Shown: positions 8,940 to 11,768 of the stretch, one piece after another
How positions within the stretch are numbered: position 1 is the stretch's first letter
Layout: each line of letters starts with the position of its first letter
Assembly (NCBI GenBank): GCA_005779525.1
Contig: SXIZ01000141.1
Coordinates: 1 to 11,768, forward strand
DNA: 11,768 bases
From: Methylococcaceae bacterium
GTDB taxonomy: Bacteria; Pseudomonadota; Gammaproteobacteria; Methylococcales; Methylomonadaceae
Reading direction: 5' to 3'
Notes under the pieces: generated by a model
The model's input: only the letters and a program-made list of their open reading frames with translations
Database searches by the model: none
Told to the model about the DNA's origin: nothing
Program-made: the position numbers and the translations under genes

Positions 8940-8967
8940 ATTATACAAGCGCCCTAGCAGATCACAA
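8940..8967 (-). promoter_or_regulatory. Candidate sigma-70 promoter of the DAB-type operon
   Basis: On the minus strand a perfect TATAAT (8945-8940) is preceded by TTGTGA (8967-8962; four of six match TTGACA) with a 16-bp spacer. Transcription would start near 8933 and give a leader of roughly 95 nt before the ATG at 8838. It is the best -35/-10 pair I found in this gap, but it is a match by eye only. Confidence 0.5.
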
Positions 8968-9004
8968 ACTATCTATGCATATTCCGGCAGAATATAGAAA
9001 GTGT

Positions 9005-9076
9005 CATAGGATGCTGGAGAACATGAAGCGCATCGCTCAGAATTGATGCGCCTCCTTACGTCGGCAACATCCTATG
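9005..9076. repeat. Concentric imperfect dyad
   Basis: Outer arms CATAGGATG (9005-9013) and CATCCTATG (9068-9076) are exact reverse complements, and a further TG/CA pair follows after one mismatch. Inside lies a 7-bp stem, GCGCATC (9028-9034) with GATGCGC (9045-9051). The centres are one base apart (9040.5 and 9039.5), so both could form one long stem with an internal loop, as RNA or as a cruciform. There is no U-tract on either side, so it does not look like an intrinsic terminator. Function unknown. Confidence 0.5.
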
Positions 9077-9101
9077 CGTGCAACTTATGGCCTTACTTCC
9101 G

Positions 9102-9121
9102 GTTATCTCCTTTCAGATAAC
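9102..9121. repeat. Short 7-bp hairpin
   Basis: GTTATCT (9102-9108) and AGATAAC (9115-9121) flank a 6-nt loop. Neither side carries a run of T, so it is a weak candidate for a terminator. It lies just before the REP doublet and may be its flank or part of a structured transcript. Confidence 0.4.
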
Positions 9122-9145
9122 AAGTTTTAGCCCATGCCGGGCACA

Positions 9146-9185
9146 GTAGATCGGGCAGCAGCATTATCGTTGCCCGACATTGTGG
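9146..9185 (+). repeat. REP element, first half of an inverted doublet
   Basis: GTAG (9146-9149), one base, then an arm TCGGGCA (9151-9157) pairing with TGCCCGA (9171-9177) around a 13-nt loop, followed by CATTGTGG. A GTAG or GGAG tetranucleotide before an imperfect hairpin is the hallmark of REP sequences mobilised by RAYT (REP-associated tyrosine) transposases. A homologous unit lies inverted at 9241-9276. Confidence 0.75.
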
Positions 9186-9240
9186 CGCCCAATAATCGAA
9201 AATAATGCATTAATCCAAAAGCCTTAGCCGTATGGAAACA

Positions 9241-9276
9241 CCGTAATGTCGGGCATAAAATGCATGCCCGACCTAC
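9241..9276 (-). repeat. REP element, second half of the inverted doublet
   Basis: Read on the minus strand: GTAG (9276-9273), then GTCGGGCAT (9272-9264) pairing with ATGCCCGAC (9256-9248) around a 7-nt loop, then ATTACGG. It matches the first unit in the GTAG head, both arms and the first bases of the downstream flank. The two heads point outward from a spacer of about 55 bp, making a REPIN/BIME-type doublet between the two divergent transcription units. Elsewhere such elements have been reported to bind DNA gyrase or IHF, or to stabilise transcripts; that is not testable here. Confidence 0.75.
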
Positions 9277-9317
9277 CCGGCTCAGCTCTAAGCATAAGCG
9301 GGTTTAATCTTAAGGTG

Positions 9318-9390
9318 TGAGCGATAAAACCACTTTTTATAACTCATAATATGCAGTAATATGAGTTATAAAATATTAGGATATCGCTCA
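9318..9390. promoter_or_regulatory. 73-bp nested palindrome ending at the fic start codon (candidate operator)
   Basis: Inner arms TTTTATAACTCATA (9335-9348) and TATGAGTTATAAAA (9360-9373) are a perfect 14-bp inverted repeat with an 11-bp spacer. Outer arms TGAGCGATA (9318-9326) and TATCGCTCA (9382-9390) are a perfect 9-bp inverted repeat. Both share the same centre, 9354, and the last base is the A of the fic ATG. The 7-mer TAATATG also occurs twice, one helical turn apart (9347-9353, 9357-9363). The likely Shine-Dalgarno AGGA (9378-9381), 8 nt before the ATG, lies in the internal loop between the arms. It may be an operator for autoregulation or an RNA structure limiting translation. AT-rich -10-like words occur inside, but no convincing -35. 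Confidence 0.6.
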
Positions 9391-10511
9391 TGATTTGGAA
9401 TTGGCAACAACCCGATTGGCCGAATTTCACTTATAACAGTGCAAAATTAGCTGATTTTGAAAAGCATTTACTGCTCAATGCTGGTATTTTATTCGGTGCC
9501 TACAAACACCTGGACGATGCCGACCAGCAATACATTACAGTTGAACTCATCAGTAACGAAGCACTCAAAACCTCTGCTATCGAAGGTGAGGTTTTAGATC
9601 GGGATAGTTTACAGTCCTCTATCTGCCGCCAATTCGGACTCAAGACAGACCAGCGTAAAGTTTCCGCCGCCGAACAAGGCATTGCCGAAGTGATGGTGGA
9701 TTTATACCAAAACTTTGCCGCCCCCTTATCTCATAACATACTACATACCTGGCACACGATGCTGACCAATGGCCGCCGGGATTTAAACGACATAGGCCGC
9801 TATCGTACCCAGAACGAACCCATGCAAATCGTTTCCGGTGCGATTTATAACCCCAAAATTCATTTTGCAGCACCACCTGCTGCCCAAGTTTCTGCAGAAA
9901 TGCAGCGTTTCATTAATTGGTTTAATGACAGTGCGCCAGACGGCACTAGCCCACTTCCGACCATAATACGGGCCGCCATTGCGCATCTCTATTTTGTCAG
10001 CATTCACCCCTATGAAGACGGCAATGGCCGGATTGGTCGAGCCATAGCAGAAAAAGCCTTGGCTCAATGTCTAGGTCAGCCTACCTTGATTGCTATTGCC
10101 TACACCATCGAGCGTAATAAAAAAGCTTACTACAGTGCATTGGAACGCGCTAACAAACAGAATGAGATTACTGACTGGCTACTCTATTTTGCGGAAACCA
10201 CCCTCACTGCGCAAGATTACACCCAAAGCTGGATAGAATTTCTGATCAATAAGGCTAAGTTGTATGACCGTTTGCGTGAGCAACTGAATTCTCGTCAGGA
10301 AAAAGCCTTGGCCCGCATGTTTCGTGAAGGTCCAGATGGCTTTACTGGCGGTTTAAGTGCGGAAAAATATATTGGCATCACTGGCGCTAGTAGGGCAACG
10401 GCTACCCGGGATTTGCAGGATTTGGTGAGTAAGGGTGGGCTGCTAAAAAGTGGGGCGTTTAAACATACACGGTATCAGTTAAATTTACTTTTTTGCCAAA
10501 ATTATCTGTAA
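9390..10511 (+). CDS. Fic-family protein AMP-transferase, N-terminally autoinhibited (class II)
   Basis: A 373-residue cytoplasmic protein with no signal peptide. The N-terminus (MIWNWQQPDWPNFTYN) has the look of the DUF4172/Fic_N region. The inhibitory motif (S/T)xxxE(G/N) is present as TSAIEG at 61-66, with E65 the expected inhibitory glutamate, which marks class II Fic proteins. The active-site motif is complete, HPYEDGNGRIGR at 206-217, with H206 the catalytic base and D210 and R214 in the nucleotide site. A beta-hairpin flap region lies around 145-160. Residues about 295-365 look like a winged helix with helix-turn-helix GASRATATRDLQDLV (332-346). Fic enzymes usually transfer AMP from ATP to a hydroxyl of a target protein; the target here is unknown. 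AGGA 8 nt upstream supports the start. A large palindrome lies immediately before the gene and a NACHT NTPase 55 nt after it, fitting a toxin-like or defence setting. No separate antitoxin is adjacent, as expected when the inhibitory helix is built in. Confidence 0.93.
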   Translation: MIWNWQQPDWPNFTYNSAKLADFEKHLLLNAGILFGAYKHLDDADQQYITVELISNEALKTSAIEGEVLDRDSLQSSICRQFGLKTDQRKVSAAEQGIAEVMVDLYQNFAAPLSHNILHTWHTMLTNGRRDLNDIGRYRTQNEPMQIVSGAIYNPKIHFAAPPAAQVSAEMQRFINWFNDSAPDGTSPLPTIIRAAIAHLYFVSIHPYEDGNGRIGRAIAEKALAQCLGQPTLIAIAYTIERNKKAYYSALERANKQNEITDWLLYFAETTLTAQDYTQSWIEFLINKAKLYDRLREQLNSRQEKALARMFREGPDGFTGGLSAEKYIGITGASRATATRDLQDLVSKGGLLKSGAFKHTRYQLNLLFCQNYL

Positions 10512-10566
10512 AATCTAATTCGGCCATGGCTCCTGACACAAACAAAACTCAATTTCCAACAAAATC

Positions 10567-11768
10567 ATGACTGATTCTTTTCCAACAATCCCATGGCCCA
10601 GATATTGGTTATCCAATGAAGTAAACATAAGTGACTTTTTAAACCAGGGTTATCTCACACTTCCTTCCAAAGATATTATTGCTTTTTATCCAGAAGTACC
10701 TAAACAACTTGCGGATTTGCGAGATATTCCAGTGCTGATTCTACTCGGGGAACCTGGCGCTGGAAAAAGCCAAGCTTTAGCAGATGAGCATAAAGCATTG
10801 CAAGAAATCGGTAGCTTAGTAATTTATTGCAACTTAAAAGACTTTGGGGTCGGCTCTCAGGATGAACTAAAAGAACAGTTATTCGAACCCGAAATACACA
10901 AGCAATTAGCTGCAGGGTGCCATTTAACAATTTTGTTAGATAGCTTAGATGAGTGTGGCATAAGTTCTGCCGAGAGTTGGTTAGAGCGGAATCTACTTAA
11001 CAAACTAACAGCTTCAGAGCAGATAGCAATTCGAATAACTTGTCGGGCGGAGCGGTGGTCAGAGTCTTTAGAAAAAGCATTTGATGAGCGCTGGAAAGCT
11101 AAACCTAATGCTGTCCAAAAACTTCGCATTTGCCCATTGCGTAGAGACGATGTCGTAATCGCCGCAAACGCTTTAAATTTTGACGCCGAAAAATATCTAA
11201 CCGAAATTGCCACCCGTGAAATTCAAGAGCTCGCGGCACTCCCGGTGACCGCTAAATTTTTATTGCAGTTATATCAACGTGGTCAATTGCCGCAAGAACG
11301 TACTGAGGTTTTTAAACAAGGATTGCATCTGCTCTGCGAAGATAGCCCAATGCGGCAAGCATCACGTAATACAGGCAATAAGGATGCAAGCCTTAGAATG
11401 TTGGTAGCGGCTAGATTCGCGCTAGGATGTTTACTCAAAGGCTGCAATCAAATCTGGAATGGCAATCATGTGCAGTGCCCTCCCACTGAGTTTTCAGCGA
11501 ATGAAGTCATTGGTGAAGATAATTTAATTGGGAATAAGGTCAATATTGATAAAGCTGTAGTTATCGAAACTTTAGAATTAACGGGCATTTTTATGCCGTT
11601 AAGTGCGCAACGTTTCCAGTTTGCTAGCCGAACCTTTGCTGAATTTCTAGCAGCTTGGTACCTAGCCAAATCTAGTGTGCCCTATGAACAAAAGCTAAAA
11701 TTATTATTACACCCTGAATCAGGCAGACTGATACCGGACCTATACGCAACCTCAGCGTGGCTAGCCTC
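10567..11768 (+). CDS. NACHT/STAND-type P-loop NTPase (partial, 3' end off window)
   Basis: An open frame of 400 codons with no stop before the window edge. It begins at the first ATG after an in-frame stop at 10534; no good Shine-Dalgarno is seen. A short N-terminal region with RYW (12-14) precedes Walker A, GEPGAGKS at 61-68. Walker B is ILLDSLDE at 122-129, the double-acid form typical of NACHT domains. TCRAERW (158-164) fits the sensor-1 region. LPQERTEVFKQGLHLLCE (about 241-258) and FQFASRTFAEFLAAWYL (about 350-366) resemble the helical and winged-helix part that follows NACHT cores. STAND NTPases oligomerise on sensing a ligand; bacterial members include antiphage proteins such as Avs. 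The C-terminal sensor is outside the window, so ligand and effector are unknown. No effector domain precedes the NTPase, so an effector would have to be C-terminal or separate. It may share a transcript with fic, as no terminator separates them. Confidence 0.85.
   Translation, partial: MTDSFPTIPWPRYWLSNEVNISDFLNQGYLTLPSKDIIAFYPEVPKQLADLRDIPVLILLGEPGAGKSQALADEHKALQEIGSLVIYCNLKDFGVGSQDELKEQLFEPEIHKQLAAGCHLTILLDSLDECGISSAESWLERNLLNKLTASEQIAIRITCRAERWSESLEKAFDERWKAKPNAVQKLRICPLRRDDVVIAANALNFDAEKYLTEIATREIQELAALPVTAKFLLQLYQRGQLPQERTEVFKQGLHLLCEDSPMRQASRNTGNKDASLRMLVAARFALGCLLKGCNQIWNGNHVQCPPTEFSANEVIGEDNLIGNKVNIDKAVVIETLELTGIFMPLSAQRFQFASRTFAEFLAAWYLAKSSVPYEQKLKLLLHPESGRLIPDLYATSAWLA

Noticed and set aside
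8639..9046. Plus-strand open frame of 135 codons, or its last 50 codons from an ATG at 8896
   Set aside because: The first part overlaps the intact NuoM-like gene on the other strand. The tail covers the operon promoter and leader, has no Shine-Dalgarno, and resembles no family I know.
9051..9058. Perfect minus-strand Shine-Dalgarno TAAGGAGG
   Set aside because: The nearest minus-strand ATG after it gives only a 9-codon frame and at poor spacing. It lies within the concentric dyad and is upstream of the chosen promoter.
10512..10566. GGCCATGGC palindrome between fic and the NACHT gene as a terminator
   Set aside because: Stem too short and no T-run follows; read-through is the simpler assumption.
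10857..11669. Minus-strand frames opposite the NACHT gene
   Set aside because: They oppose a continuous 400-codon frame with Walker A and B motifs and show no motifs of their own.
1..11768. tRNA, rRNA, CRISPR arrays and insertion sequences
   Set aside because: No tRNA- or rRNA-like sequence, no regularly spaced direct repeats and no transposase frame were seen. The only mobile-type elements are the two REP units.

Overview
The window looks like chromosomal DNA of a gammaproteobacterium with moderate G+C. The reasons are the proteobacterial style of the complex-I-like proteins, Shine-Dalgarno sites before most genes, and a GTAG-headed REP doublet of the kind common in that class. A CO2-fixing chemolithotroph would fit the main operon, but no carboxylase or carboxysome gene is visible, so lifestyle and taxonomy are inference.

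Positions 1-8838 (minus strand) hold one tightly packed operon of five genes, the last cut by the window edge. In transcription order they are: a NuoM-like proton-channel subunit with all key residues; DabA (DUF2309/UPF0753), a large soluble protein with a beta-carbonic-anhydrase-like zinc site; a shortened NuoL-like subunit, the probable DabB; a second NuoM-like subunit that has lost several key charged residues; and a third NuoM-like subunit (partial). Gaps are +1, +1 and +7 nt and then a 1-nt overlap. This is an enlarged version of the two-gene DAB dissolved-inorganic-carbon accumulation system: one CO2-hydrating subunit with four antiporter-like membrane proteins. The simplest reading is an energy-coupled CO2-to-bicarbonate pump whose membrane part resembles the arm of complex I. 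The multi-subunit assembly is inference.

Positions 8839-9389 are a 551-base gap between divergent genes. It holds a sigma-70-like promoter for the operon, a pair of direct repeats in the probable leader, a concentric dyad, a short hairpin, an inverted REP doublet, and a 73-bp nested palindrome running exactly up to the start codon of the next gene.

Positions 9390-11768 (plus strand) are an accessory pair: a complete Fic-family AMP-transferase with an N-terminal autoinhibitory motif and a C-terminal winged helix, and 55 nt downstream a large NACHT-type STAND NTPase that runs off the window. The pair resembles defence or conflict genes. Nothing seen connects it functionally to the carbon operon.
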